A stretch of DNA of 64,000 bases from Molanna angustata (Eukaryota; Arthropoda; Insecta; Trichoptera; Molannidae): positions 2,413,567-2,477,566 of the forward strand of contig OY754980.1 of assembly GCA_963576475.1 (NCBI GenBank), in the 5' to 3' direction. The stretch's first letter is position 1. Each line of letters begins with the position of its first letter. A program made the position numbers and the translations under genes. Below, piece by piece: positions 21,862-36,800 of this stretch. The notes beneath the pieces are model-generated. The model was not told the DNA's origin. It searched no databases and saw only the letters and a program-made list of their open reading frames with translations.

Positions 21862-24800
21862 GTGAGATTTGTTTCAATTTTAGACATTTTTTACATGACA
21901 TACTATTTCATTGTGGTCCATTGTTTTTTTTCATGAAAGGTATGTATGTAACATATTTTTTGTTCGTTTACGGAAGTGAACTATATCTCATTTTTTATTT
22001 TACGAAATCAGAAGTGTGACCGATATACTTTTGTGGTATCTGATTAATTTAAAATTGAATTGAAACCGGTTTACTTGAACCTTTTAATACCAAGTGACAG
22101 TAGCCATATTATTGTAATTAAAGTTGCATTCAAATATTTTTCCCGCCACGTTTATCTAAGGTTAACATTTTTGAAATATACAAAAGTGAAAGCGTTCTAT
22201 TTATATTTATTTATGCATCGGGAAGAACAATGAATTCTGTTAAAAAAATCAAAGAAAAGTTTTTTGGACGGAGTTCTGGTTCATCAATTTTCACTATATT
22301 ATTATTTTTAAATGAATATGTCCTTGTTAAACAAACACATATATACATCTTCCTACATTCCCTAAATGAAACATAAATGCTTGTGTCAGCCGAGGCAGGA
22401 TTCGAAATCGCAACCACTCGACCCATCCATAATAATGTATTTATTTATTTGTTTATACCATCTAGATATTTATTACATTATTTATAAATACAATCCCAAA
22501 TCCCAACCTCACTTGGACTACGCCTGTTTCGAGGTTGGAGATTTACAATATTATATTGATATTACATTACATCTAAATCCATGCACCCACCGCACAAAAA
22601 TACAATATTTACTAATCTTATTAGAGACGAAGCATATCTACATTATATAAAAATGGTTGTACGTATATTTGTTTGTTTATATATATGTGGCCGATGGACT
22701 TCTAAACCATCCATCCGATTCCGATGAAACTTTGGGAATTTGTTCAGCTCATACCGGAGAAGGTTTTTGCTTTATACATTTTTATATTCGATATCTCACA
22801 CAATTATTTTTTAAAAATATATGTTTGGTATTGGAATGAAAATTTGTGGATTTGTTCAGCGCGCACACGAGAAGGTTTAAAAATTAAAATTTATTTATTT
22901 TTTTAATATCTCACACAATAATTATGAATGAATGAATAAATAAATACATAATTAATAAATAAAAATCTTTTTGTACGTATGATTTGTACAATGGCGGGCA
23001 TATTAGCCAGCCAGTTTGTACACAAACAAATACCTTATTAAATGTGTAATATATTATAATGTCACTTTTATATGAATGCTTATTAGGTACCTATAAAGAG
23101 TCTATAGTAGGTATGCTAAATAGTAAATTTTGAAAATATTTTCCCCAGTTCCCTCAAAATATGCGTCTTTGAAATAAACAACAGTTTATGTTTACATCTT
23201 TATTCCATTACGGGAGTTTTAAATTTTGAATTTGTTTAATACTTTTCTTGTAGTAAAACTTTTTTTCTATTGTAACTAAAAAACTTCAATCGATAGAGAA
23301 TATGAAAATCTACCGGCTGAGTTTTTTATTCTTTTTTATTACTATTCTTGCTATTTAAAAAAAACTCTAAATATTACTTTTTCTTATATTGTTTCGTGTT
23401 TCATACATTAGAAGGTAATTTAATGTGCACATTTTTTGTGTACATCGATATGCCCGAGGTATACAAGGGCCTTAAAGTATGTATAGTACCTACACATTAT
23501 GTCATTTATTTTATACCCAAACATGGCAACGCCAACTTGTCAATTTGAATTACATACTAAAAAAGTATTGTTTTATTGGCATTCCTGTCATTAAAATTTT
23601 TAATTTTATGCGTCTTAAATACCTAATTGTATGAATTCAAGAACAATCATATTTTTTATGACACAAGGATCTAAGTTATATTATAATTTTACGATTATGA
23701 AGTAATTTGTTGTTATAGAACCAGTTTGATTTTAACATACCTACTCACCACTGATTCTATGATTATTCATAGATTGTGGTTTAAAAAAAAAACAGTAAAT
23801 TTAGTAACATGCTCCGAATATCAACAAGAAGTCGATTGTGATTACGTATTACGTAGGTATATGGATATAAATTTGAAAATTAGTTTATATTTCATAGTTC
23901 TATGTTAAAACTTAGATCTACATACCTATGTGAATATGGTTACGAATGGGTTCCAGAACAAAATATCTAGACGAAGTTGGATCTCAAGGCACCTAAAGTT
24001 ATCGGCTGGTTTACGTGATCACTTTATGCGCTTGCGCAACGTTCATTACGTTGCGCAATTATGCCTTGGATTTGGATTGGTCTATTGAAATCATAACAAG
24101 CAGTCAAAGCGTGTACTTTAAATTACATTTTGATGTTTTGTTCGATTAAATATTTGGATTTATAGTTAAAATGGCACAAGAATATGCAGCTTTGGCTTTA
24201 GCTGATGATTTAGAAGAAACTGACGGAATATTTCCAATGATTTAAAGATAAAATACCTAAATTTTAACTTTGTTGTTTGGATGCATTTTTGTTGGGTTAG
24301 GATTATGTTTCGGTGACATTTTGGATTTTTTATACATATTGGTATTGAATATTCATAATTTATATTTGATGATTCAAATACAAAAAAAAGAATATTATTT
24401 TTAATTGCATATACGCAAACATTGGATTTTTTTCCCTGTCGGGAGTCAAGTGATATTTTTACTGACAAACTTTTCAACATCTCAATAGAGACGAAGTTGG
24501 GATATTATAGAAGAACCAGGAACTCAAGGCACCTACAGAGCTTACGGCCTGTCTTCGGCTGGTTTACTTGATCACTTTATGCGCTTGCGCAACGTTCACC
24601 AATTATGCCTTCTTATTAAGTTCCCTTATCAATGTAATTTTTGAAAGCTCTATATGTTTGAATACCCTGTAGGTGCCTTGAGTTCCTGATTCTTCTATAA
24701 TATCCCAACTTCGTCTCTATTGAGATGTTAAAAGTTTGTCAATAAAAAAAAAAGATTTATGTGTCTAAACAAAATATATTTATAATCTAAACTTATAAGA

Positions 24801-27800
24801 AAAGATTTATGTACCTACGTATTTATTACCTAAGTAACTAACCGTAGGTACATTTTCCATTTAAACATGCGTACTTATGTTGTTCAAAAAAAACTTGTCG
24901 TATCCAAAAATAACATAATGTTTTTGTTGATTTGAATTATTTTAGAAGTGATGTTTGCACCAAAATATAATCAGCTTTAGTGAAAAAAACCAGTCTTGAG
25001 TAATATACGAAGGTATATTATAATTCTATGTATACGAATAATCTGAAAATAGTTACATTTGCTTTTGACCATATAGACAATACCTACTTGTTTAGAATAA
25101 CCAAAAACGTGTAGGTACTATTTATTGGATGAAAATTGATTTGGCAAACAATTATATAGGTACAGCTATTGTTATTGGATGCATTTCAATACAATCATAG
25201 AAATTTAAGAATAACCACTATTATATTAACTTAACACGCATCCAATAACACCAAGTTGTCACAGTTTTAATATCCGATTCAGTAACCATGTAAGGATACG
25301 CCCCTGCCCCCCTAGACATCGTGCCAATTATGGGATATCCTAGGATGTAGGTAAGTACACCGATTTTTTAAACCTTACCTACATAAGTTTTGTAAAAATA
25401 GGTTGGTTAGGTTTGTATGTAGTTATAATTGCGACTGGCGTGAGCCAGTTACATTATATATTAAATAAAGTAACTAAAATATTTAAAAAAATAACTAAAT
25501 TGGTGTGAATTGGTAGGTACTAGAAAAACCGTGTGTACATGATTGTCAAAAACAAAAACTGGAGTACAAACTAGGCTATCCCCAATTATGTCATCGTAGC
25601 ACAAGATAAAAAACAAGAAAAGATAACTCAGTTGCCTGTCACGTTACAACTGTCACTTTCATACATTCAGTTATCTTTTCTTGTTTATTTTCTTGTGCTA
25701 AATGACACGTTGTCTAGGCACCCTGTTTATATCATAATATTATATCGGTCGGAACTTCGTATTAATAATAGTTACATCGCTACAATTTTTGGTCAAGGAA
25801 AAGCCGTTTATAATAAATTCAGTACCAACCTAATTAAATTTGCATGTGGTAGTGTTGGTGTTAAATCATGGGTTAAACAGAAAATAGGCAACTTCCCTCC
25901 ACAACAAACCACAATATAACCTTGACAAGACGTTTACATATTAAACATACCTACCTACCTATTAAATACCCTTTCATATTTGGATTGGGTGATTTCAACG
26001 GTTGCTGTTGGTGTACAATAATCAATATATTTTCAAGTATTTTCCTTTTGGGTTTTTATTGGATTACTTATTTATTGATTGAAAACCATCATTTTTTATT
26101 TTTACAAAAAAACAGATATGAATATTAGGTAATATTAACAAGGAAACAAAGCATTATTGGCATTTGACACAATTTTTTTTTTTTATTTTATATGGAAACC
26201 ATACAGCGATACAGCATACACAATAACAATAATAAAAACAAAAATGATACATATTATTTCATGCCTAAGTAACATGTTTTCACTTACGTATATAAAAATA
26301 CAAATACCTAAACATATTTGTTATTTATTCTATATATTCATTATTTCTTTTTCTTTCATTATCATAGGGCGGGTCAATTCGAAACACGAGGAGAAAAGGA
26401 ACATCAAATATTACTCCGGCTAAAATTTGTAATTCTCACAGCAAAAGTAAAAGAAACAAACAAACAACAAAAAAAACATATTATTTAAAAAAAAGGTAGT
26501 AGGAAAGGTGGTGGTAGAGGGACTAGGTGTTTGAGGAAAGGATGAAGTGGGGAGATGGTTTATTTGACATAAAAAATGCTCACTTGAATAAATATAAATA
26601 TCCTTATATTTGTGTTTGAAGAAGTCAAATTTTAAATAAAATATATCTACAATCTACATACATGATCAAGGAAATTATTATAGTTGGAGCAAATTCTTCG
26701 AATCTATGTAATAAATACGCAGAAATAGTGGGATGGGTAAATAAAAGTAACATTAAGTGAGTGGGTTGAAGCTACATTAAACTTTCCATTAGGTACAAAA
26801 GTTATTATTTTTCATACATCTGGGGGGCAAGTCTGGTTCGACCGGCGAAATCAAAACCCCAGTGATTACCCATATCATGGATATAATTATCGTATGGAGT
26901 TCTATGACATCTAAAGATATTGTAGAACTCTATATAATAATTATATCCATGATATGGGTAAACAAGGAGGGTTTTGATTTCGACGGTCAGCCAGACTTGC
27001 CCCCCAGGTTAAAGAAGTGAGTTTTTTTTACATACGTAGGGGACACCAGCTATTATTACTATTATTAGGTCCAATATTATTAGGTCTATTCTACTCAGCC
27101 CCCCTAGATAACGTGTCATTTAGCTCAAGGAAAGGAACAAGAAAAGATAACTCAATGTATGGAAGTGACAGTTGTCTAGGGGGGCCTGGAGTGTTTGCAA
27201 TAATCTAAAGATTATTTTTATTCAGGTTGTAAAAAGGTGGAAAGATCATTCCACAGTCGGGCTGGTATGTTAAAAAGGATTTGGAGAAGCGACTGGTTCA
27301 TATATTTTGAAGGTTTACTTTCGTTGCGACAAGAAAATGGTGGTTAGGTTGTTAGGTACCCAAGAATTGAATATTTTATTTTTTCAATATTTTATTAGTT
27401 AGGTACCTACCCGATCGGAAAACAACTGTATACATTATTTAAATATTTTTTACAGAACTAATCAAAATATTTCTCACTCGTTCTCTTGAAGGTATTCAAA
27501 ATCTTCAGTATTTTTCTCCTTTTGTGTGACACTTGAAAGTAACAGAATGCGCAAGCCCAGAACAAAATGTCTAGGAATACATTTTATTTAAATTCTCGAG
27601 GATTCCTCAAGCTATGTGACGTCACATTCACTCTGAATAGCGAAATTTCCTACAAGGTACCTCCTCAAGATTTGACTATGAATACGGGTATTATGGTACT
27701 TATTAATATTATGAAAGTGAAAACTGTCACACATGTGTGACTATGTATTTTGATGTCTCGATATAAAATTCAATTAATGGAGGGATATCTAAATACCGTT

Positions 27801-30800
27801 ATATTTGAAACATTTTATAGTATAACAGGGCCGAATTATATTCAAAATATTCATATTATATTCAAAAGGTGCAGATGAATCTTGGGCGATAAAAATAAAA
27901 TCAACTTTTTTAATTTTGATGTTATAGTCTAACAGATAGCAACGCCAAAAAACGTTTCTTTTTTAATGGCTGGTTTTTGGATATTCCTTATAAATATAGG
28001 CATGAAAAGGGTAAGTCTGCTGGCACCTGGGTGTGGTTGCATTTACCAGTACGCATCCCCTTATTATAAGCGAAAATTGCAGATTTTAGCATCATTTGTA
28101 TCTTTTGACAGATTTTTTAATTATCTCAATAGAGACGAAGTTGGAATATTTATTGTAGGAGAACCGGGAAATCAAGGCACCTACAGGGCTTACGACCTGT
28201 CATCGGCTGGTTTAACTTGCGCAACGTTCACCAATAAATATTCCAACTTCATCTCTATTGAGATAATTAAAAAATCTATCAAAAATTATCTTTGACTCCC
28301 GACAGGGAAAAAAATCCAATGTTTGCGCATATGCAATAATAAAAATATTCGATCATTTGTATCCTTGTATAAGTCGTTCTTGTGCTCCTATACCATCCAT
28401 ATTATAACAATGAAACTTGGGCAACCGGGAAAGTTTCTGAAAAAAAAATTTTTTTTTATACATATTTCACCAAAGGACGAATTTTATTGGTACAAATAAC
28501 TTAACTTAATATTAATTTAACACGCATCCAATGACATCACATTTCACAGTTGTCACATTTTTAATATCCGTTTCAGTAACCATGTATGTAAGGTTACGTC
28601 CCTGCCCCCCTAGACATCGCGCCATTTATGTCATTGTAGCACAAGATAAGAAACAAGAAAAGATAACTCAGTTGTCTGTCACGTGACAACTGTCACTTTC
28701 ATACATTGTGATCACTACAGCCAGCCGATGACAAGTCATAAGCCCTGTAAGAGTGTCAGTGATTATCCTTTCTTTCATGCACAATATCTTCCTATGTCTC
28801 TATTGAGATGTTTCAAAAATACCTTCAAAAGTCGAGATGTTTTTGTGTGTATGTTAAGTATTTTATTTTTGTATGTGTGTAAGTTTTTTTTAATTCTGTA
28901 CCTATTGTATAGCCCAAATTTTCAAAAATGTTCAATCGACTTCGCTGATCCCATCCGCCTTTCTTATATACGCTTGGAAGAGAAAAATGGCAATAAACCC
29001 GATTTTTACACTCGTTAATAGGTATCTATTTTATTCAATTCAATATAGATTAGTGGTGGCAGAGCGGTAAGCACGTTGGGTTAGTGATCCAGTGGTCGCG
29101 AGTTCGAATCCTGCCACGACCGATTTCGTTCACTTATAGCACAAGCATTTATGCTTAATTTAGGGAATGTATATGTACGGTTCTTTTCACAAGGACAAAT
29201 TCATTCTTATTTAAAAAAAAAACAAATTAATATTTAGTAGATATAAGATAATCTACAACGCCCCACTAAGTACATATTACCTGTTCTGAAGATTTTTTTA
29301 TTTATTTATTTTTATTAATTTTATTGATTTACAGAACCAACAGTTTACATTGCAAATTCACAATTGCTATATTGTATGAATCAAGTTACAAAACATTTTA
29401 AAGGTTCTTTTAAATAATTTAATTAAAACTAAGTAAGTTATATATACTAAGTAAGTTTTTATTTTATTATTATTATTTGAAATTGTTAAAGAAAAAAAGG
29501 AAATATTTTTATTTGATTGGTATAATGTTTTTATTCTATTATAATTATTTTAAATAAAAAAAATGTTTTAAGTATATTTTATTGGTATAGTATTTTTATT
29601 CTATTATTATTATAAATTTGTAAAAAAAATGTTTTTATTTGATTGGTAAAATGTTTTTATTCTATTACTATTATTTTAAATTTGTAAAAAAATGTTTTTA
29701 TTTGATTGTTAAAATGTTTTTATTCTATTACTATTATTTTAAATTTGTAAAAAAAATGTTTTTATTTGATTGGTAAAATGTTTTTATTCTATTACTATTA
29801 TTTTAAATTTGTAAAAAAAATGTTTTATATGGTTGGAATTTTGTCTTATTTTGATTTAATTGTAAATTACTATTCATTCTGTTATTTAAATGTCGTTTAA
29901 TTCAATTATTTATTGCTATTAATTTCGTTTATAAATTAGTGTATATTATATTTTGTTTTTTTACTTTTTATTTTGATATAAATTGCTTATTGAATTGTTT
30001 AGTGTTTACTATTTGTTGTGATTGTGAATTTATATAATGATTATTTTATTATTTTAAATTTGTAAAAGGAAAAAATGTTTTATTTTGATATCGACCTGGC
30101 AACTTAAAAGAATTGTTACGGCGGTATTGTGGAAGTTGGTGTCTCTTTCTCGCACTGTGTCTGTAGTGCTGTGTGAGCGGGACATCAACTCTGTAGGTAC
30201 CTGTAGTAGTGTCAGGCATAGATTACACTAACTAGTGTCAGGTCGATGCGGAATAATGTTATGAATATTGTGTATTAATTAATTATTCTGTTGTTTTTCT
30301 TTTTAATTGTTGTTTAATACGAGTTTTATGTTTTATTTTTAACTTTTATTTTATAATGGCCTAGAGGCCGTATATGTACTTAAATAAATAAATAAATAAA
30401 TAAATATATTTAACAATTACAATTTTTTATACACAAGTAAATACTTTAAAACATACAAAAGAAAAAGTTAGGAAGAGTAGGTATTACCTATTCGCTTATT
30501 AGATATTATGTTGTTAGAGATATACATTAGGCCCTATTCAGATTCGACTAAAAATTTTATACGGAATTTTAGTATATGAGAAATGTGAAAAGGTTGACTG
30601 CATTTATACGGGACTCATTACGTCACACCGCGCGGATATAATACTTTTATCCATGGTCGCCCGTTGGTTGCAGACGTTTTTTGTACTCTGAAACGAATCA
30701 GAATTGGACATAATGTCTATTTACAGTAATAATATTCGCATTTTATCATGATATAAATACATGAATAAAAACACAAATAAAAAAACAATAAACAGTAAAC

Positions 30801-33800
30801 ACTGAACACTCTCCTCTGCATATTGTCTGCCCTATACCAATAATTCTTTTATTTTACTTTTAAAAGAACGTCTATTTTTTATTTTTTATATATAGTTTTT
30901 TAATTTCACTTACCTATATGATTTTCGAGCGTCTCACAATTAAGTGAGCCGGGCATTATGAACACAAATTCGGCCCTGTTCATGAGAAGTAAAATATTTA
31001 TATTAAATAACCGGTATTTGGGAGTTTCCATTATAATGACTAATTATAAAGACTTTGAATCATGGAAGCTTAAATTGTTAATTTATGTATTAATAAACCA
31101 GTGACGAGTATTAATTCCACAGTAACTGTTTTACAAATAAACTCATTAAATTATTTTTACAAATATTTTCTCTTTCGATAATATATTATTTCTAAAATTA
31201 TATATTTTATTGAGTGTTTTATAGTTTAAAGTTTTAAAGCTGACCCGCTCCCTCATCCGAACAAACATAAAGATATTTTTGTACCTAATTATCAAAAATA
31301 CCGTTTTTTTCTTCTAAATTTAATTTATTCCTATACAGGACGACCAGTTGAAAAGGCCTTCGCCAGACGAAACGGTAGCACTGAAAAAACAGAGTTTTTT
31401 TATAATGGAATTCTATATAGCGCTGTCAGTGTGAAGAAAATAAATAGTGCATATTTGTATTTTTTCATTTTATCAGTTAAAATGAACCACAAAAAAAGCT
31501 TCAAAGTATTAAGATATTGTTTTTTAAATGGCTGTTCTTAATGTGGCATATAAACTTAAACACCCCAATTTCAAATAAAATTTCTCAAATATGTTAAACA
31601 GTGTATTTCTAGAAAAAATACCATAAGTATTTTCAACATTTCTCTAGTTAATCTTCGTCACACAATTTTAAAATTCAGTCTAAATTCCCCTAAAAAAATA
31701 TTAAAAATATCCTTTAGGTCTTTAGGTATACGGCATTTTAAAAGAAAATACTCCATAAATATGTGTCGAAGAGGAATAAATATTTTATTTGCTTAAAGAG
31801 TGCATAATGCCATTAAACAAAAAAAAAAGAGTGCATAAAATCAAAGTGACCGATAAAGTTTTTTTCATTTCAAGTCAGAGGGGCAAGTCTGGTCCAACCG
31901 GTGAAATCAAAACCCTCGTGTTTACCCATATCATGAATATAATATGGAGTTGACATCTACAGATATTATAGAATTATGACATCTACAGATATTATAGAAC
32001 TCTACAGATACTATGACATATACTATAACATCTACAGATATTATAGACATATACTATACATATGCTATGACATCTACAGATATACTCTACTATGACATCT
32101 ACAGATATACTCTACTTTGACATCTACAGATATACTCTACTATGACATCTACAGATATACTCTACTATGACATCTACAGATATACTCTACTATGACATCT
32201 ACAGATATACTCTACTTTGACATCTACAGATATACTCTACTATGACATCTACAGATATACTCTACTATGACATCTACAGATATACTCTACTATGACATCT
32301 ACAGATATACTCTACTTTGACATCTACAGATATACTCTACTATGACATCTACAGATATACTCTACTATGACATCTACAGATATACTCTACTTTGACATCT
32401 ACAGATATTATAGAACTCCATATAATACCCATGTCATGGATATAATTATCAGAATATGGAGTTCTATGACATCTACAGATATTATAGAACTCCATATAAT
32501 AATTATATCCATGAATATACGCGGGTAATCATATCATGGATATACGCGCTCTATAGTTTCGTTGTTATGATATGCTGTTCTGAACATTTAGAATAGAATC
32601 CTGGGGTAGGTTCCTTATTTGTCGGGACATTTTACAGCTCGTCGGGACACCATTGTTAATAACGGTGACATGTCTCGACGTATCGGGACGAATGGCAACC
32701 CTGCATTTTTAATGTAAACAGTTTCAAAACGAAATTGCCAGTTTCGTACGGCCCCTCGTGGTAGTTATACATTTATAATAGTAATTAATTTTATTCTTGT
32801 GATTAATTAACATTTCGTGCCAAGTTTATTTCACATAATGAAGGAATTGAATGTTACCTACGTCGTATATGTAGCTACACAATAATTTTTCATAGATTAT
32901 AAAACAAACATTATTTCTTATTTCCCACAAAGGTATATTTTGAAGTGTCCTTAACCCAACATTATTCAATGATTTTCAACCTATTTCCCATCACTAATAT
33001 GCAGAAATATTACTTCTTTTCTATGAATATTACGTTAAAATCGCATATTATTAGGTTGTGATGAATAACTTTTTCCTATTAATAGATGATAAATTGAAAT
33101 TTGATAAACACTTGGCAAAAAAAATTTGTTTCTTAAAAAGAATAAGAAATAACTTAGATTTTCACACATCAAGATTAATTTTTAATTCAATTGTAATTCC
33201 CCATTTAAATTATTGTTCTAGTGTCCTTTTCCTCTGCAATGAAACTCAAAATAGAAAATTACAGATCATTAATAATATGGGAATGAGAACAATTTTAAAA
33301 TGTAACAGATACGCAATGATAAACCTAATGTTAAATAAACTAAAATTAATGACAGTAAAGCAATACATTATATATAACACATTAACTTTGATTTTCAAAC
33401 AAAAAAATAATATGCTTCCAAATTATATGCAGAAAAATATATTATTCAATGCCAATGTTCACACTTACCCTACGAGAGGATGTCAGGATTTTAGACTTCC
33501 AAAAACGAGATTAACAAGTACACAAAATAGTTTATATCATAAAGGTCTTAAAATATATAATAGTTTGCCACCAAACATAAAACAAACCACAAGTCTTGCC
33601 ACCTTTCGTAGGCTAGGTGCTGAGCACATAGTTAAAAATTATTAATGTTCTCCATACTTTACATTGTTTTAATAATTTAGTGTCATACCCTGTACCTGTA
33701 CCATAATTTATTGTTGTATCAAAAAAAATGTATACTTTTTGTTTACACAGTACACAGTGTTTACACAATTTTTGTATTTTTTTACGTCTAAATAAAAGTT

Positions 33801-36800
33801 ACTATTATTATTATATTAATAGTATTAATATATATTTACAACAAGAAGACAAATTACCCAATACGTTAGCCGTTAACTAGAAAAATATTTAAAATTATGT
33901 AAGAATATGTATACATGGGAAAGAGAAAATGAAAGCTCCGTGATAGATTTTGTAGGTATGTGTGGACTTTTGAGAAAAGTGACAGATGATACGAGGGTCT
34001 ACAGAGGTGTCGAGCTAGAGACAGACCATTTTTTGGTGTCACAAAAATACGCCTGTTCACTGGCTGGCGCTCTAAAACCAATCATGGAAGTCTGCCACCG
34101 CGTATCAAAGTAGAGAAGCTGCAAGAGGAAAGTGTAAGACAAGAATTTGCAAGAAAGATCGAGTGTGCTTTAAGTCCCCACGCAATGACAGAGATGGATA
34201 TTAGTGACACATGGAGTATACTCAAAAACAGTGTACTCAGTATGGCTAAAAAGGTTTGTAGCGAAGCAAAAAGAGGTAGAATGAAAGAGTAAAGAAAGTA
34301 GTGGAAGAAAAACGTAAAGCGTGGAAGGAATGGCTGGCATGTAAAGGAACTGGAAACGAGAAGGAAGAAAGAGCTAAAAATATATATAATGAGTGCAAGA
34401 GGAAAACAAAAGTAACAGTAAAGGAAGAAAATGATGCTTTGAGAGAAAAGTAAAGAGTGAAAATTGTGAATGATTTTTCTGGGAACACAAAAATGTTCTG
34501 GAAAAGAGTAAATCGACGGAAACAAGGAGTAGTGCGAGGATCAAAATGTATACATGATAAAGATGGATGTTATAGACGAGGAAAAAGTCAAGGAATATTT
34601 TGAAGAGTTATATGAAAGTACACAGTGCGAAAGTCTGACGAACAACAGAATACCAATAAATGAATGTGAAAATGACAGCGAGAAAATTTCAATAGAAGAG
34701 GTCAGAGAGGCAGTGAAGCATGCACGTACAGGAAAGGCTGCGGGATTTGATTGTATACCAACTGAATTTATCAAATATTTTTTTTTTTTTTTTTATTTAT
34801 GATCATATAAACATATACATTATTTTAATATAAGATAGCCGCCTCACTAGAATAAATCTGTTCTGAAGCAGCCACCTGTACATTTGTGAAATTATTACAT
34901 TACATTAAAAAACAAAAGAATAAGAAAGCTATAAAAATAAACATTAGGAATACTTACATAATTTTAAATTAAAAAATACAGTTTTAAAAGTGAAATAAAT
35001 AAAAATAAACACAATCTTAACAGAAAACAAAAAATAATTAGTTAAGAAATTATTGTTGCAACGTTACTTTCATTTTGGGTTCTACCCACATCGAGTAGCC
35101 ACTTGGTACCACGGGCTTTGAATTGAGTTAACCCTTTAAGGTCCGATGGCAATTTATTATAAATTCGAGGTGCAGTAAATACAAAAAATCTTTGCCCAAA
35201 TTTAGTATTCATTTTTGGCACCAAGTAGTTACCCGATATTTTACCTCTTGTGTTATTCAAGATGGAGTATTTTTGAGGAGGTTTGTTTTTTAGAAATAGA
35301 ATTAATATTGATCTGGTATAAAGCTGCCTCACATCCAATACTTTGAATTGCTTAAAAAGTTCTTCAGAACAATACCTAAAAGGCTTTTTGTTGATAACTC
35401 TTACCACAAATTTTTGTGATTTAATTAGTGGATCCAGTAATGTACGCGCAGCACCACCCCAGGTGATGCTGCGCGGCGAAATATGGTGGCGAAAAGACGA
35501 TGGAATGGTGTCATTGCCTCTTCAACAAATGTTGGGAGACAGGACATACCCCGTCAGATTGGAGAAACGTAGTGATTGTGCCCCTCTTTAAGAAAGGGTC
35601 AAAATTAGACTGCAAGAACTACCGAGCTATCAGTCTGCTGAGTTCAGTTGGAAAATTGTATGCTAGGATACTAGATCAAAAGTTGAGAAAGGCTACAGCA
35701 AGCAAGGTGTGGGATGCACAAGGAGCGTTTGTTGGAGATAGAGGATGCACCGACCAAATTTTATCCCTTCGAATGGCGACTGAAAAGGTTCTGGTAAGAA
35801 ACCAGAAGCTTTTCTGCGCTTTCATAGACCTGGAAAAGGCCTATGACAAAGTAGACCGTGAATAACTTTGGAACGTGCTATCAGTGTATGGAGCGGGGAG
35901 CAGGCTGATAGGTGCAATATCATCTCTATATGAGGAAAGCCAAGCCTGTATGAGAATTGAAAACTCTCTCACAGGATGGTTCTCCATTAATATGGGAGTG
36001 AAGCAAGGGTACGTACTATCACCGTGGCTCTTTAATCTATAGGTACATTGACTACTGTGTGAGAGCACTAAAGAATGAGAACATTGGGCTGAAACTGGAA
36101 GGTGTGACTGTATGTGATCTAATGTATGCGGATGACAAAGTATTAATGGCTGAATGCGTGGAAGACTTGGAATGTTTGGTTTGGTTAAAATAGTATTTGA
36201 TGGATGCATGCAAAATGGATTGAGAATGAATGCAACTAAATCTAAAGTGATGGTATTTGAGAAGACGAACAAAATGCGAGATACGAGTGGAGAATGTACA
36301 ATTAGAACAAGTGGATGAATATTTGTACTTAGGAAGCATGTTTCAGCGTGATGGAAGATTGGAAAAAGATATTGAAAGGAGAGTAACGGCAGGTAATAGA
36401 GTGAACGGTGCATTAAGACCGGTAATGGCTAGCCCAATTATTTCGAGGCAAGCAAAGCTCGCGGTACACAATGGTATCGTCGCACCGACTCTAATGTATG
36501 CTAGTGAGACATGGACATGCCAGAAGACCCATGAAAGTAGAATTAACGCGGTTGAAATGAGGTCACTAAGACGAATGTGTGGTAAAACGATGTATGATAG
36601 AATAAGAAATGAGGATATTAGACGAGAATGTATGATTGAAAGAAATTAAATAAGTAAGATGAAAATAAATGTCCTATGGTGGTTCGGCCACATAGAAAGA
36701 ATGAGTGATGACCGTCTGACAAAAAAAGTATACAAGGTTGATAAAAGAGGAACGAAAAGTAGAGGTCGGCCAAGAAAAAGTTGGCACGATCACATAAATG

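Larger units (their letters stand above)
26165..27375 (-). mobile_element. Non-LTR retrotransposon fragment with nested inverted-repeat elements
   Basis: Poly-T at 26168-26178 is the A-tail of a minus-strand element. Its coding end is visible at about 27230-27310 on the minus strand: LLQILFNIPARLWNDLSTFL, then QPE and a stop, the LP.RLWN.LP tail of jockey/CR1-type elements. Inverted-repeat elements at 26820-27007 and 27097-27190 interrupt it. The rest of the coding region is not recognisable. Confidence 0.45.

Noticed and set aside
29047..29115. Possible tRNA gene (box A and box B present)
   Set aside because: The head continues into a SINE body with an A-rich tail, recurs at several sites, and does not form a full cloverleaf that I can draw.
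32078..32400. Possible CRISPR-like regular array
   Set aside because: Units are head-to-tail with no spacers, in a eukaryotic intron, and derive from a MITE core. The same reasoning applies to 62597-62998.
33058..33645. Host gene encoding a 195-residue protein
   Set aside because: Sequence pattern is the post-palm region of a jockey/CR1-type reverse transcriptase; the ATG is internal to a truncated element.
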